In this document: positions 1 to 9,344 of the stretch, piece by piece | How the letters are laid out: every line of letters begins with the position of its first letter | Position numbering within the stretch: position 1 is the first letter of the stretch | Source: Methanobacteriota archaeon | GTDB lineage: Archaea; Thermoplasmatota; Poseidoniia; Poseidoniales; Poseidoniaceae | DNA: 55,481 nucleotides | Direction of reading: 5' to 3' | Assembly: GCA_018662825.1 (NCBI GenBank) | Contig: JABJFI010000081.1 | Location: 1 to 55,481, forward strand | The notes under the pieces: generated by a model | Database searches by the model: none | What the model was told of the DNA's origin: nothing | What the model saw: only the letters and a program-made list of their open reading frames with translations | Made by a program: the position numbers and the translations under genes

Positions 1-1
1 C

Positions 2-352
2 AAATCGCTTCTGTTTCTTCCAGACCACGATACATGGGATGAGACACTTGCAGTTCACAACAGTTCCTCAATTCGAGAATGGTTGGCAACGATGAATGTA
101 GATATTGCGTTGGTCGATGGAACATTTTGGTCTGAAGATGAACTCGGTGGACGTAATCAATCTCAGGTCCCACATCCACCGGTTATGCAAACTCTCAAAA
201 TGCTTGGTGAGAAGAATCAAGACGACCCCGAAATTTTGTTCACACACCTGAATCATACCAACCCGTTATACAATCGCAACAGCGAGCAAAGAAATGAAGT
301 TGAACGGCTTGGATGGAGCATTGCTTACCAAGGTCAACGTTTCACGCTGTGA
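2..352 (+). CDS. PqqB-like MBL-fold metallo-hydrolase, C-terminal part
   Basis: The frame is open from the window edge, so the N-terminus and the main metal-binding HxHxDH motif are missing. The visible 116 residues include 'DIALVDGTFWSEDEL', then 'FTHLNHTNPLYN' and 'EVERLGWSIAYQG'. This is the ending pattern of the PqqB family (metallo-beta-lactamase fold; a DGTF strand, then H-x-N-x-TNP, then E-x-x-x-x-G-x-x-x-AYDG). Family members are hydrolases or oxygenases with two metals; a role in PQQ synthesis cannot be claimed because no other pqq gene is in view. The stop overlaps the convergent symporter stop by 11 nt. The family call is fairly sure, the substrate unknown. Confidence 0.75.
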   Translation, partial: KSLLFLPDHDTWDETLAVHNSSSIREWLATMNVDIALVDGTFWSEDELGGRNQSQVPHPPVMQTLKMLGEKNQDDPEILFTHLNHTNPLYNRNSEQRNEVERLGWSIAYQGQRFTL

Positions 353-2441
353 TTTCTTGAATTTCATAGTCTAATACGATAACTTCGATAGAATAGTCAA
401 CGTTTTCTCCATCATCAGTATGTTGGCATCCGGCTCCGCCGCCAACACCAACATCAACGGAAATATCAATGGAATATTCGCCAAGTCCTGCGCCATCAGA
501 ATCCAAACCAGCAATAATTTCATTTCTTGTGACATCTGAAACATTTCCGATCATTGAAGCATTATACCATTCAACGAGTGTTTCATGTGAAGCAGGAGCC
601 CCTTCTTGGTTTTGGCCGCTTTCAGAGCCGTTGAATTCGTTATGCACCAGCATTCCTGTGATGGAATCGGGTTCTGCCGCTCCCCCGCTTACAAAACAAC
701 CAATTCCAACACTGTTTTCATCCTCTGAATATGTCATGGTAATCTTTGCACCAACGATGTTTAATGTATTGTCGTTCAAAGAATCGGTTGATAAGTTTAG
801 AGAAAATGTCTCTCCGTCGGAGATGTATTCTCCTCCGTTGTCAAGCATCAATATCCGGAAATTTGCAGTCACATCGTAGTTTCCGGATACACCCGCCTCT
901 TCGGACTCTTCGGGTGCAAAGGCGAAATATGAAACCTCAACACATGCTGCAAGAACAAGCACGACAGCCACACCAATACCCATTGACCTGTCTTTTGGAA
1001 CGGAAAATCTACCAAATGGATTGTCGGGCGATTCATTGCGGAATTGGCAGAATGCGAAGTGGGTTGCGAATGCAGCCCCCATTCCAGGAACTGAAGGAAA
1101 GATATCGTCGCCAAGACCAAGAATCGTCCAAACGATAACACCAGTCATGGCAGCAATCATCATGGAGATTGTATGTTTTGAATCGGGCTCATAACCCACC
1201 ATTCTGACTAACAACAATGGAACAAAGATGCCTCCAAGGCCATAGACGGCGAGGACTACGAGCTTGAATACCGAATCTCCGAATCCAGGCAATTGTTGAC
1301 CTACCAATGAAATGGCAGTGGCAAAGATTGCAACGCCAAGCGTCACTTTCTTTGTGGTTTTATGGTCTTGACTCCATTCTGGTTTTACGTCGTCGGTAAT
1401 CGCTGCGGTGCAGGCAAGGACTTGACTATCAGCAGTCGACATAGTTGCTGCAAAAATAGAAGCGAGAATCAAGCCCCCGAGGAAAGGACTCAATTGTTCC
1501 ATAGCGAGTTTTGGCAACCCGGTTTCAGCACCAGACGAACCGAGTTCTGGCAACAATACTCTGCAGGCAAGACCAATGAGGAACATGATGACGATAAAAG
1601 GAGTCTGCCAAACGAAAAACCACACCATCGCTTCTTTTCGAGCCTTGTCATCCTTCAGAGTCATGACTCGTGAAACTACTTGTGGTTGGCCAGCAACACC
1701 AAGCCCTCCAAGGAAGAAGGCAGCAATCCAAAGAGTTGCACCAAACTTCAATCCAGAGGGAAAAATATTGACCATTCCTGGGTCAAGAGCCTTCAGTTCA
1801 GTATGGAGGCCCGAGAATCCACCAGAGCCTTTTATTGCAACGAAACACAAGATTGCTGAGCCAATAATCATGACACATGACTGGGCAGCATCGGTCCAAA
1901 TCGATGCGCGTATTCCACCTGCATAGCAATATGCGACAACAAGAACAAAGCCGATGAGAATACCAATAGTCGGGGACCAATTGAGCATGACTTCGAGTGC
2001 GACCCCGCCAGCAGTCAATTGTGCAGCAGCATATATTGAGAGGAATACAACAGAAAGGATTGCAGCTACCCGTGCTTCGGGGGACCCTGTAGTGTTTGAA
2101 ACGAGAGAGGACAATGAACGGATACCGCGCTCCTCACCTTGTTTCTGAATGTATTTGTAGAGCCAAATCCATGCTACTAGTTGGCCAATGGTCGAGACAA
2201 CAGCAATCCAAATTGCGGAATAGCCGTTGATGAATATGAATCCAATAAATCCGATGAACATGTATCCGGAATTCCAAGTGCTGACCGCAGATAGGGCGGC
2301 TAGAGCCGGATGCATTCCCCTGCCAGCAACCAGATAGTCATCGGTAGTGTCTTCCTTGACACGCATTGATGCAAGGCCGACCCCCGCAAAGAACAGCATG
2401 AATAGCAAGAAAGAGCCCAAGAGAAGTATACTGTCTGCCAT
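342..2441 (-). CDS. Sodium/solute symporter (SSS family, PutP-like) with a C-terminal outer domain
   Basis: About thirteen hydrophobic segments fill residues 1-510 and match the SSS fold: an N-terminal 'DDYLVAGRGMHP' after TM1, 'WNSGYMFIGFIGF', 'AGGIRASIWTDAAQ', and the 'ATMSTADSQVL' helix that carries the second sodium site. The protein should import an organic solute (proline, pantothenate or similar) with Na+. Unlike ordinary PutP proteins of about 500 residues, it continues for about 190 residues after the last membrane helix, in a hydrophilic Asp/Gly/Ser-rich domain with Cys pairs that looks extracytoplasmic. I chose the ATG at 2441, preceded by GGAG overlapping the dph5 stop; an upstream start at 2465 would overlap dph5. 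It is probably co-transcribed with dph5. Confidence 0.9.
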   Translation of the reverse strand: MADSILLLGSFLLFMLFFAGVGLASMRVKEDTTDDYLVAGRGMHPALAALSAVSTWNSGYMFIGFIGFIFINGYSAIWIAVVSTIGQLVAWIWLYKYIQKQGEERGIRSLSSLVSNTTGSPEARVAAILSVVFLSIYAAAQLTAGGVALEVMLNWSPTIGILIGFVLVVAYCYAGGIRASIWTDAAQSCVMIIGSAILCFVAIKGSGGFSGLHTELKALDPGMVNIFPSGLKFGATLWIAAFFLGGLGVAGQPQVVSRVMTLKDDKARKEAMVWFFVWQTPFIVIMFLIGLACRVLLPELGSSGAETGLPKLAMEQLSPFLGGLILASIFAATMSTADSQVLACTAAITDDVKPEWSQDHKTTKKVTLGVAIFATAISLVGQQLPGFGDSVFKLVVLAVYGLGGIFVPLLLVRMVGYEPDSKHTISMMIAAMTGVIVWTILGLGDDIFPSVPGMGAAFATHFAFCQFRNESPDNPFGRFSVPKDRSMGIGVAVVLVLAACVEVSYFAFAPEESEEAGVSGNYDVTANFRILMLDNGGEYISDGETFSLNLSTDSLNDNTLNIVGAKITMTYSEDENSVGIGCFVSGGAAEPDSITGMLVHNEFNGSESGQNQEGAPASHETLVEWYNASMIGNVSDVTRNEIIAGLDSDGAGLGEYSIDISVDVGVGGGAGCQHTDDGENVDYSIEVIVLDYEIQEITA

Positions 2442-2449
2442 ACAATCAA

Positions 2450-3346
2450 TCACTCCAGTTTCCAACGAAGAAGGGCTTTGTCTTCAACTTCACTTGTCCA
2501 TGCAGGCACAATAAGGCAGTTTAAGCGCCCCCCTTCCAAAGTTTCAAGCCCCCCAAGGGTCGTAAATACGATGTTTTGTTCCCGAGTCCCCATATCAGAA
2601 CACAAAACTACCGGCAATTCATCCATTTCTTGGAGCAAAAATGCCTTGAAAGTCGCCTCTTGTACTGCAATAAGGGTTGATTCTGGCGGAGTTGTAAATT
2701 GCTTTAACCGCTCATCTAAGGTTGACCACATCAAATCCATTGAACGCTTTGCATCATTCGGTTTCATTGGCCGTTGGTCGCCAGTACCTTGGCCAGTGGG
2801 GTCAAGGTCGAAAAGCACCAATGAATGAAGGCCCCGAAATTTGTTGACAGCAATCATCTCAAGGGGTGATGTAGCAATCCAATCACCGTAAGGGTAAGTC
2901 AGTGTCGTCTGGCGTCCAAATCGATAATTGGATAGTCCAACCGCTCCTGTGACAATGGTCGTGATTGAGACGCCATGGAAAACATGACAGTCAATCCCAT
3001 TTTCAATGGCTTGTAGTTGGAGGTCAACGTGTGTTGTTGCTTGTAGTGGGTCACCAACAACTAGTAAGGCGACAAGTGATGTTTTTGCCAAAGCAAACAA
3101 TTCATCTGGATTCTCAACCTCAGGCCGCATAATACGTTTAATTTCACCAATATTTTCTTCAAGTAAAGCAAGCTCATCTTCAGGCCAAAGAGCAGTGTAT
3201 GCTTCATAGCGACGATGTGACGCTGCCTTTGCCGCCTCCCTCGCTTCAATCGTCATTCCAGCAACGGTTCCAGGCCCCATTCCAATCAATAACAGTCCTG
3301 TTTCGGGTAGGTTTTCCAAAACAGTCATTTTCTCCGCCATGCTCAA
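2450..3346 (-). CDS. dph5: Diphthine synthase
   Basis: This SAM-dependent methylase methylates the modified histidine of elongation factor 2 on the way to diphthamide. Family hallmarks are all visible: N-terminal 'LLLIGMGPGTVAGMTIEA', 'VVGDPLQATTHVDLQLQA', and 'HGVSITTIVTGAVGLSNYRFG', in the tetrapyrrole-methylase fold order. At 298 residues it is slightly longer than typical archaeal DphB (about 265). Three in-frame ATGs lie within the first seven codons (3346, 3340, 3328), so the start is uncertain by six codons. It diverges from the Trm5-like gene and is followed by the symporter in the same direction. Confidence 0.93.
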   Translation of the reverse strand: MSMAEKMTVLENLPETGLLLIGMGPGTVAGMTIEAREAAKAASHRRYEAYTALWPEDELALLEENIGEIKRIMRPEVENPDELFALAKTSLVALLVVGDPLQATTHVDLQLQAIENGIDCHVFHGVSITTIVTGAVGLSNYRFGRQTTLTYPYGDWIATSPLEMIAVNKFRGLHSLVLFDLDPTGQGTGDQRPMKPNDAKRSMDLMWSTLDERLKQFTTPPESTLIAVQEATFKAFLLQEMDELPVVLCSDMGTREQNIVFTTLGGLETLEGGRLNCLIVPAWTSEVEDKALLRWKLE

Positions 3347-3377
3347 ACCTCAGACTCGCTTGGATGGAGCGAGTGTC

Positions 3378-4496
3378 ATGCGTCATTTGAGTGTGCCGAG
3401 CGCGCAAACCCAACATTGGTTGGACCTATGCCGCACTCAAAAATGGTCCAGCAATGAGGCCGGAGTCACTCGTCTTGACAATGGAAGAAACGCCATACCA
3501 ATCAACGACTCAGCCCCCGGTGAAGAAGATGAAGTGTGGTGTAATAATCCACATATCGAAATTGAAGTTCAACAAAAAGGACCCACCCATTGGCTCGACC
3601 ACATCGATGAAGAATTAGCAGAAACTTATCGCGAAGATTGGCCGCACTCGTATGAAATTCAGGGCGATATTCTCATCGTTAAAATCGAAGAAACAGTTTG
3701 GATTTATGGTGAAATGATTGCCGATGCAATGCTTACTCAACTGCCAAACATTCGCTTGGTATGTGCAGATTTAGGCGTCAAAGGCGAATTCAGAGTTCGA
3801 GAATTACACCCTCTCGCTAGTCGAGATGGAACACTTGAGACACGGACACGGATACGCGAAAATGGCTACTTGCTTTGGGTCGACCCGACAGCAGTATACT
3901 TTTCATCCAGATTATCAAACGAAAGAGTCGAAACACTCGCAACAGCAAAACAACTTCGAAATCAATTGAAACGCCCTCTAGTCGTTTGCGACCCTTATGC
4001 CGGTGTGGGTCCAAGTCTCGGCGCTTTACTCTCTGAGCCTGACCTTGTTTCAGGTTATTATGTTGGAGACCTAAATCCCGATGCAACTGAATTACTTGCA
4101 CTCAATATCGAATACCTCGACTCGCGCCGGAAAAACGCACAAGGGGGCCAAGTTGCACCTCTCTATCCTGCCGAACTTCATTGCCGCGATGCACTTGAAT
4201 GGGCTAAAGATTCTGGAAATCACAATCAAATAGATCTGCTTCTGGTTAACCTCCCGCACCAAAGCATAAGCCATATTGAAGCGCTTCTTCCCTTGTTAAA
4301 ACGTAATCAGACCAGCGTTCTACGCGGGTGGGCAATCATTGAACGTTTAGAATCCGATGAGAACGAAGAGGCGATACGCTGTGCGATTTCTTCAGCCAAC
4401 GGCAATCTTGAGAAATTTACTTTCAAGGAAGTTAAAGGCTTCTCAACAACCAAGAGTTTCATGTGTTTTGAAGCATGGTTAAACCTGTCCGTTTGA
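3378..4496 (+). CDS. Trm5/TYW2-family tRNA methyltransferase
   Basis: A class I SAM methylase related to tRNA (guanine37-N1)-methyltransferase Trm5 and wyosine enzyme TYW2. Seen in order: a divergent N-terminal region; 'FRVRELHPLASRDG' and 'GYLLWVDPTAVYFSSRLSNER', the Trm5 pre-domain signature; the SAM loop 'VCDPYAGVGPSLGALL' near residue 205; 'VGDLNPDATELLALNIEYL'; and the catalytic-loop motif 'LLVNLPHQS' near residue 290. NLP(H) replaces the common NPP(Y) of other N-methylases, as is usual in Trm5. The ATG at 3378 leaves a 31-bp gap to dph5, whereas the longer start at 3339 would overlap it. The choice between Trm5 and TYW2 function is not settled. Confidence 0.87.
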   Translation: MRHLSVPSAQTQHWLDLCRTQKWSSNEAGVTRLDNGRNAIPINDSAPGEEDEVWCNNPHIEIEVQQKGPTHWLDHIDEELAETYREDWPHSYEIQGDILIVKIEETVWIYGEMIADAMLTQLPNIRLVCADLGVKGEFRVRELHPLASRDGTLETRTRIRENGYLLWVDPTAVYFSSRLSNERVETLATAKQLRNQLKRPLVVCDPYAGVGPSLGALLSEPDLVSGYYVGDLNPDATELLALNIEYLDSRRKNAQGGQVAPLYPAELHCRDALEWAKDSGNHNQIDLLLVNLPHQSISHIEALLPLLKRNQTSVLRGWAIIERLESDENEEAIRCAISSANGNLEKFTFKEVKGFSTTKSFMCFEAWLNLSV

Positions 4497-4534
4497 GCGT
4501 TGAGTTCATCAAGCGGAACGACTTCGGGTCAATC

Positions 4535-4660
4535 ATGGAGAACACCGTTACATGCGTTTGCGGCGTAAAAATTGATGTTGCTGGAGCAACACCGAGAAAG
4601 GACGGAACCAAAGTTTGGTGCAAAGTTTGTGGAACGGTTTCTGTCCACCATCGAATGTGA
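4535..4660 (+). CDS. Small zinc-ribbon protein (41 aa)
   Basis: A tiny frame reads 'MENTVTCVCGVKIDVAGATP', then 'CKVCGTVSVHHRM'. CxCG and CxxCG make a plausible one-metal zinc ribbon. An upstream in-frame ATG at 4475 would give 61 residues but would overlap the end of the Trm5-like gene in another frame, so I prefer 4535. It lies directly downstream of that gene and may be co-transcribed with it. No function can be assigned; the paired cysteines are the main argument that it is coding. Confidence 0.5.
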   Translation: MENTVTCVCGVKIDVAGATPRKDGTKVWCKVCGTVSVHHRM

Positions 4661-4670
4661 ATTATATTGT

Positions 4671-5570
4671 TCATTCTTCTTGTTCATCTATTCGATTTTC
4701 CTGTAATGCCGAAGTTCCAGGCTTTGCAGGGAAGAAAAACCACAGGACTGGAACAATGAACATAGCCGGAATATTTTTCCCATATTTTAAATCTAAATGT
4801 GAGTGGAATTCGACGAATGAACGTGCATCTGTATCATTTTCATCTGGAACATTCTCACGTAGCGCCGAATAATTTCCAGGTTCAACCAACCCTAAATCAT
4901 AGCCACTAAACATCATTTCAAAACGAACACCGGGCCAGATAATCGAATTTTCAACATTAGTTTTTTGATGTGCTATTGCTCCTTGTTCGGTTTTTACTAC
5001 AAACGTTTCATCGGCAAGAGAGTCTTGGTTCTCGGCGTTTTCCTCATCTACACCCCCTAAGTCAAGCACATAAGTCGCTGGTACAACAACAAGAAAACAC
5101 ACTACAACGCCTGCCAATATAGCAGCTCGAAAAGTTGTATGAAATGGAATTCCGGCGATGACCAAACATTCACTAATACAGAGAAAAACCAAAGCAGACA
5201 ATGTCAGTAACCTTCCGTTTTGCAACCAATCAAAATCTTCTTCAAGTTCCGAAGAGGGTTGTTGGGCGCCATTATTGGATGATGGAACACTTGAATTAGA
5301 TTGAGATGAATTAACCGGCTCATCATAATCACGGAATGCCATATACAATAAAAAAGAGGTAGAATTTTCCATTTCAACATCGATAAGCGTTTGTTCTTTA
5401 TCGATAGCAACAAGAGCCTTCACCTTAGTTGGTGCTGGTTGACCTTCTGTATATTGTCCTTCAAACTGAACAACAAGCCATGCTGAGAGAAATAGATGAA
5501 CAGCAATTAGTACAGTGCCAAGTAACCTGCAACCATCCCCTACACGGCTGTGTTGTGGTCGTAGGGCCAT
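4671..5570 (-). CDS. Membrane protein of unknown function
   Basis: A 299-residue protein, not recognised. It has an N-terminal hydrophobic segment (about residues 16-35), an outer Ser/Asn-rich stretch with N-glycosylation-like sequons (NSS, NSSV), two central helices (about 122-165), a second acidic outer loop, and a final helix near residue 275 ending in an acidic tail. The predicted topology is four helices with both large loops outside. It sits immediately upstream of and co-directional with the large surface-protein gene to its left on the map order (5608-8592 is transcribed first), so the pair may be co-expressed at the cell surface. Confidence 0.7.
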   Translation of the reverse strand: MALRPQHSRVGDGCRLLGTVLIAVHLFLSAWLVVQFEGQYTEGQPAPTKVKALVAIDKEQTLIDVEMENSTSFLLYMAFRDYDEPVNSSQSNSSVPSSNNGAQQPSSELEEDFDWLQNGRLLTLSALVFLCISECLVIAGIPFHTTFRAAILAGVVVCFLVVVPATYVLDLGGVDEENAENQDSLADETFVVKTEQGAIAHQKTNVENSIIWPGVRFEMMFSGYDLGLVEPGNYSALRENVPDENDTDARSFVEFHSHLDLKYGKNIPAMFIVPVLWFFFPAKPGTSALQENRIDEQEE

Positions 5571-5607
5571 ATCTTGCCCCCAGTGCCATTTGTACTTGAG
5601 TATTCAA

Positions 5608-8592
5608 TCATTCTTCGTCTTTATGTCGACTTCCAGCAACAACACCAGCAAGTGCGATGACAGCAATCATTGAGATTGGAGAAAGGAATGGCAATAAGCC
5701 GGATTCTTCTGCTAATTCTTCGGCAGTTGGCGGAGGTGTCGTTGTTGGGCCATCAGTTGAAGATTCAGGGAGGTCCAATCCACTAGTATCAACGCCAGCC
5801 TCTTCGAGGTCTTCAAGAATATCATCTAAGTCGTGGCTTTCTACATCAACAATTTCATTGATTGTTGTTGCATCTTCCATGCCGTTTGTTGCAGTGTTTG
5901 CATCAAGGCCGGTCAAGTATCGAATACTGAGTTTCGCCGGAGCATCATCCATGTAACCTTCAGTATCAGGGCCAGCCAAGGTATAGGCTCCATCATCATT
6001 CATGACGTAAACACCAACACCAACCATTGCAGCGTGTTCGTTGCTCCACAAAGGAGCCCATATACCATCGTTGTAAGGGAATTCTTCGAATGGTTCAACC
6101 GTTTCAAGCCGGTCTTCAAGGTTCATTCCGAACTGTTCAAGCACATCTTCAAGTCCCGATTCTGCGATTGCACCGAAAACAGTTTCAATACGTTCGCTTA
6201 CATCTGGTCCATTATCTTCAACAAATGTGCATTCGTTTTGCGAGGCATACGGGGCAGTCTCTCCCTCTTCAACAAGTGCGAAAGTTACACAATAATCGCC
6301 TTCTTCAAGAACAGAAACCGATTCCTCAAGTGAATACCATGATTCAGTTCCATTAATGGCCACAGAGTCAGAATAGATTTGAGCTTGATTTGGGTCAACA
6401 ACCGAGATAGTCATTGTTGCACCCCCTTCATTATTCCAATCCTTAAATGCTCCATAGAAAGTAACTTCAAGACCATCCGACCAAATGGCGGGGTGTTCGT
6501 CTAATTCGGGTCCAGTCCAGTATGTGTCACAGGTCTGAGGCAATTCGAGGAGTGGTGAAGCGGCGCCAGTTTCACTGATTGTTGCAGTCATACACATAGT
6601 CGCCTCGCCGTATTCAGTAGGAGCAGAAATACCAGTGTCTTCCGACCAAGAAGTTTGCCATTCTTGGTTCGAATCACACGTACTTTCACAGATTGTCGAT
6701 TCACTTGATGAAAGTGGATTTCCAACATCATCAAAAAGCGTCATTTGTAAAGTGTAATGATGTTGGACTCCTTCATCTTCAGCAGTTGTGCAATCTGCAG
6801 TATAGTCGTTCACCCACGACCAATCAATAGTACTACCGTCGTTGCAAGTGAAAAGGTTTGTTCCATCGGACTCATCTTCCCCGCCTGTACAATCATTGTT
6901 GCCATCATTGACATGCACCCAGTCGAGTATCGCCCCATCATCACATGTAAATTTGGCTAAGTCGCCAACTTCTGCTAGTGGCGTTCCGCCGACAATAGAG
7001 GTTTGAACGGTCATAGTTGCACCCCATGAATGAATATCGCCAACAAGTTTCCCTGTTGAACCGGCAGGACTGTGGCCTGTAGCATAGAGGTATTGCTGAG
7101 CAAGAACATTCCCATTCCTATTATCGATAATCATAATTGAAATAGAACACGATTGCCCTGATGCACATAGGTCACCGTCATCGACAATATTCACGACCCC
7201 TCCAACCTGCCAATACGTATTGGGTGTTGAGGAGACTTCAACAAGACTACAGAGTCCATTTGAAGACTCCCCTTGATTGGTGCATGTGGCTTGCACATCA
7301 TCACCGATCGAAACCTTCACCAGAACATCGTCCCAGTTCAAGTCCTCACCAGAATACATTGTTATTTTAGCTAAGTTGTCACTATATTCATCGTTCATAG
7401 CCTCTTCAGGATTGAATTGATACAGAAACAATTGACCCTCAGTATTTGCACAACCGAAACAGAACCAATCCTCCAACGCATCTGTAAGTCCGTCGCCGAG
7501 GTCTTCGCCAATTTGTTCAGCGAATGCTTCCCCAGAGCCTGCTAACACGTAACCCATCATCATAAACATCAATGGGTTGCCAGGTGGGCAGGATTCACAA
7601 CTTTCGACCGAGGTAGTCAAACCCTCACCATCGCCGAGGTCAACAGTAAACGTATCTCCCTTGTTGAAATCCCATTCGCCAAAAACTTCCATGTCAAAGT
7701 TTCCAGAATCGGTCAAGGAATCTGAAACTTCAAGGTCGAATGCACCAGCATCCATTCCGAAGTCTTCCGTTGGAATGCCTTCTACAGAGAAACTATAGTC
7801 GACAGCGCCGGTATAGTCTCCTTCCAAGTCCCCACATTGTTCGTCTCCACATTCCCAATAATAGTGGTCATTAGATGAGATCTCGACATATACTGGGTCG
7901 GGGGAGCCTAAGCGCCATTCGGATGTGGAATCAGTAATTGAATAGCCTATGGTAAGTTCTGCATCAAAATCAACAGGGAAAGAATCTCCTCCTCCTTCGA
8001 ATAATGCATCGATGTTTAATCCGACATCAGCTGAAACTTCCATACTAAATTCCATGTCCGCACCGATAAGGTTGGAATTATCATCAAGATATTCTGTGTA
8101 AGTCATATCAACGGTCAAAACCTGCTCGAGACTTTGAACAACATCGATATCAAAACTTGTTTCATCGGAACCGAAAGTAGTTTCCGACCAATCAGTTTGT
8201 AGAATTGAATCGGCAAGAACGCCGTGCCGGAGTGTGACATCATCGGTTCGACTCCAAACAGAAACATCGTTTCCATTATTGTCTTGGATGGTTTGAGGGG
8301 TAATATCTTCGGTATGGTGAACATAAACGTTTGAAGCACCGGTTTGTAATTGTCCGATAATGAGATTGAATCCAGCATCATCCGCCGCACCCATGACTTC
8401 ACCGAGAATTTCAGGAATATCGAGGCCAGTGAAGTTTTCAAGGTCAGTATCAACACTGTTCCAATCATATTCAACTCCGTAGTAGAATTCAGATGCTTCT
8501 GTGGGCACAGCAGCAACGCTACTTAGCGGCGCAAGAGACGCAAGAAGAAGGGCGGTCATCAGCAAGCTTGGTAAGGAACTACGGGCGTTCAT
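5608..8592 (-). CDS. Large secreted, membrane-anchored surface protein with LDLa-like motifs
   Basis: A 994-residue acidic protein. The N-terminus is a signal peptide ('LPSLLMTALLLASLAPLSSVAA'-type core, about residues 5-28), and a Thr/Pro-rich spacer leads to one C-terminal membrane helix ('ISMIAVIALAGVVAG') followed by a short charged tail: a type I topology. Around residues 545-610 two adjacent Cys/Asp modules (CDDG...NDCTGGEDE and CNDG...ADCTTAEDE) resemble LDL-receptor class A calcium-binding repeats. Beta-rich Ig-like stretches with paired cysteines follow. The rest is unrecognised. I chose the ATG at 8592 because it directly precedes a canonical signal peptide; 8622 is a longer alternative. 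The likely role is at the cell surface (adhesion, binding or polymer processing). Confidence 0.85.
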   Translation of the reverse strand: MNARSSLPSLLMTALLLASLAPLSSVAAVPTEASEFYYGVEYDWNSVDTDLENFTGLDIPEILGEVMGAADDAGFNLIIGQLQTGASNVYVHHTEDITPQTIQDNNGNDVSVWSRTDDVTLRHGVLADSILQTDWSETTFGSDETSFDIDVVQSLEQVLTVDMTYTEYLDDNSNLIGADMEFSMEVSADVGLNIDALFEGGGDSFPVDFDAELTIGYSITDSTSEWRLGSPDPVYVEISSNDHYYWECGDEQCGDLEGDYTGAVDYSFSVEGIPTEDFGMDAGAFDLEVSDSLTDSGNFDMEVFGEWDFNKGDTFTVDLGDGEGLTTSVESCESCPPGNPLMFMMMGYVLAGSGEAFAEQIGEDLGDGLTDALEDWFCFGCANTEGQLFLYQFNPEEAMNDEYSDNLAKITMYSGEDLNWDDVLVKVSIGDDVQATCTNQGESSNGLCSLVEVSSTPNTYWQVGGVVNIVDDGDLCASGQSCSISIMIIDNRNGNVLAQQYLYATGHSPAGSTGKLVGDIHSWGATMTVQTSIVGGTPLAEVGDLAKFTCDDGAILDWVHVNDGNNDCTGGEDESDGTNLFTCNDGSTIDWSWVNDYTADCTTAEDEGVQHHYTLQMTLFDDVGNPLSSSESTICESTCDSNQEWQTSWSEDTGISAPTEYGEATMCMTATISETGAASPLLELPQTCDTYWTGPELDEHPAIWSDGLEVTFYGAFKDWNNEGGATMTISVVDPNQAQIYSDSVAINGTESWYSLEESVSVLEEGDYCVTFALVEEGETAPYASQNECTFVEDNGPDVSERIETVFGAIAESGLEDVLEQFGMNLEDRLETVEPFEEFPYNDGIWAPLWSNEHAAMVGVGVYVMNDDGAYTLAGPDTEGYMDDAPAKLSIRYLTGLDANTATNGMEDATTINEIVDVESHDLDDILEDLEEAGVDTSGLDLPESSTDGPTTTPPPTAEELAEESGLLPFLSPISMIAVIALAGVVAGSRHKDEE

Positions 8593-8665
8593 GGTGAAAA
8601 GGACCCCCATCAACAATATCAAAGTTTTGGGGGGGCCAGATTGATAAAAAAGCGACTAACCCTCT

Positions 8666-9259
8666 TTATTTTGAAGCCTTTGCCTTTCGACAAACTTCGA
8701 CAAAATTCTCAAACATTTCCTTTCCGAATTCTGAATCATTTACTTCGGGGTGAAACTGTAAACCAAATCGGGTCCCTTGTTGGTTCTCCATGCCTTGAAC
8801 TTTACATGAAGGGCTACTTGCAGTGATGAAAAAGTCTTCAGGAACGGCATGAACTTCATCGTTATGCGATTCCCAAACAGTTTGAGATTGCGCGGTATTG
8901 GCAAATATTACGCCACCACCGTTTTGCAATTCTATTTGCATTGCACCAAATTCAGGTTCAGGCGATTCACGGGCATCGCCACCGTAAAAGCGGGCCATGA
9001 ATTGGTGTCCTGCACAAATACCGAGAACGGGCACATCAAGTTCAAGATAAGCCCCACAGTTACCCAACTCGCCTGTAAGGCCAACACGGGCGGCCCCACC
9101 AGAGAGAATGATTCCGTCTACTTCTCTCATTTCCTCAACGGGTGTTGTATTTTCGATAATTTTTGTATCGACCTTGAGATATCGAAGCATTCTCCATTCT
9201 CTGTGGGTCCATTGGCCGCCGTTATCTACGACGTCGATGATAAGTGGTTGTTCATCCAT
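8666..9259 (-). CDS. guaAA: GMP synthase glutaminase subunit (class I amidotransferase)
   Basis: This subunit releases ammonia from glutamine for XMP amination by GuaAB, as in archaea that split GMP synthase in two. Visible features: 'IIDVVDNGGQWTHREWRMLRYL' beginning, the NTTP motif, the oxyanion turn 'LSGG', the nucleophile elbow 'GICAGHQ' (Cys), 'WESHNDEV', and 'GLQFHPEVNDSEFG' carrying the catalytic His and Glu. The chosen ATG at 9259 has AGGTGA just upstream and gives 197 residues, close to the usual 185-190; the longer start at 9352 would run into the divergent gene. The ATP-pyrophosphatase subunit is not in this window. Confidence 0.93.
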   Translation of the reverse strand: MDEQPLIIDVVDNGGQWTHREWRMLRYLKVDTKIIENTTPVEEMREVDGIILSGGAARVGLTGELGNCGAYLELDVPVLGICAGHQFMARFYGGDARESPEPEFGAMQIELQNGGGVIFANTAQSQTVWESHNDEVHAVPEDFFITASSPSCKVQGMENQQGTRFGLQFHPEVNDSEFGKEMFENFVEVCRKAKASK

Positions 9260-9344
9260 ATATTCACCTGTGTTAGTCGAATAACCTTGAACATGCCGCA
9301 CCAAAAGCGTAGAAGAATGGTTTGATGGAGCAGAACAGTGACCG

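Noticed and set aside
342..2465. CbrA-like sensor kinase made of an SSS domain plus a histidine kinase
   Set aside because: The C-terminal part has no H-box or ATP-binding motifs; it is a secreted-type acidic domain.
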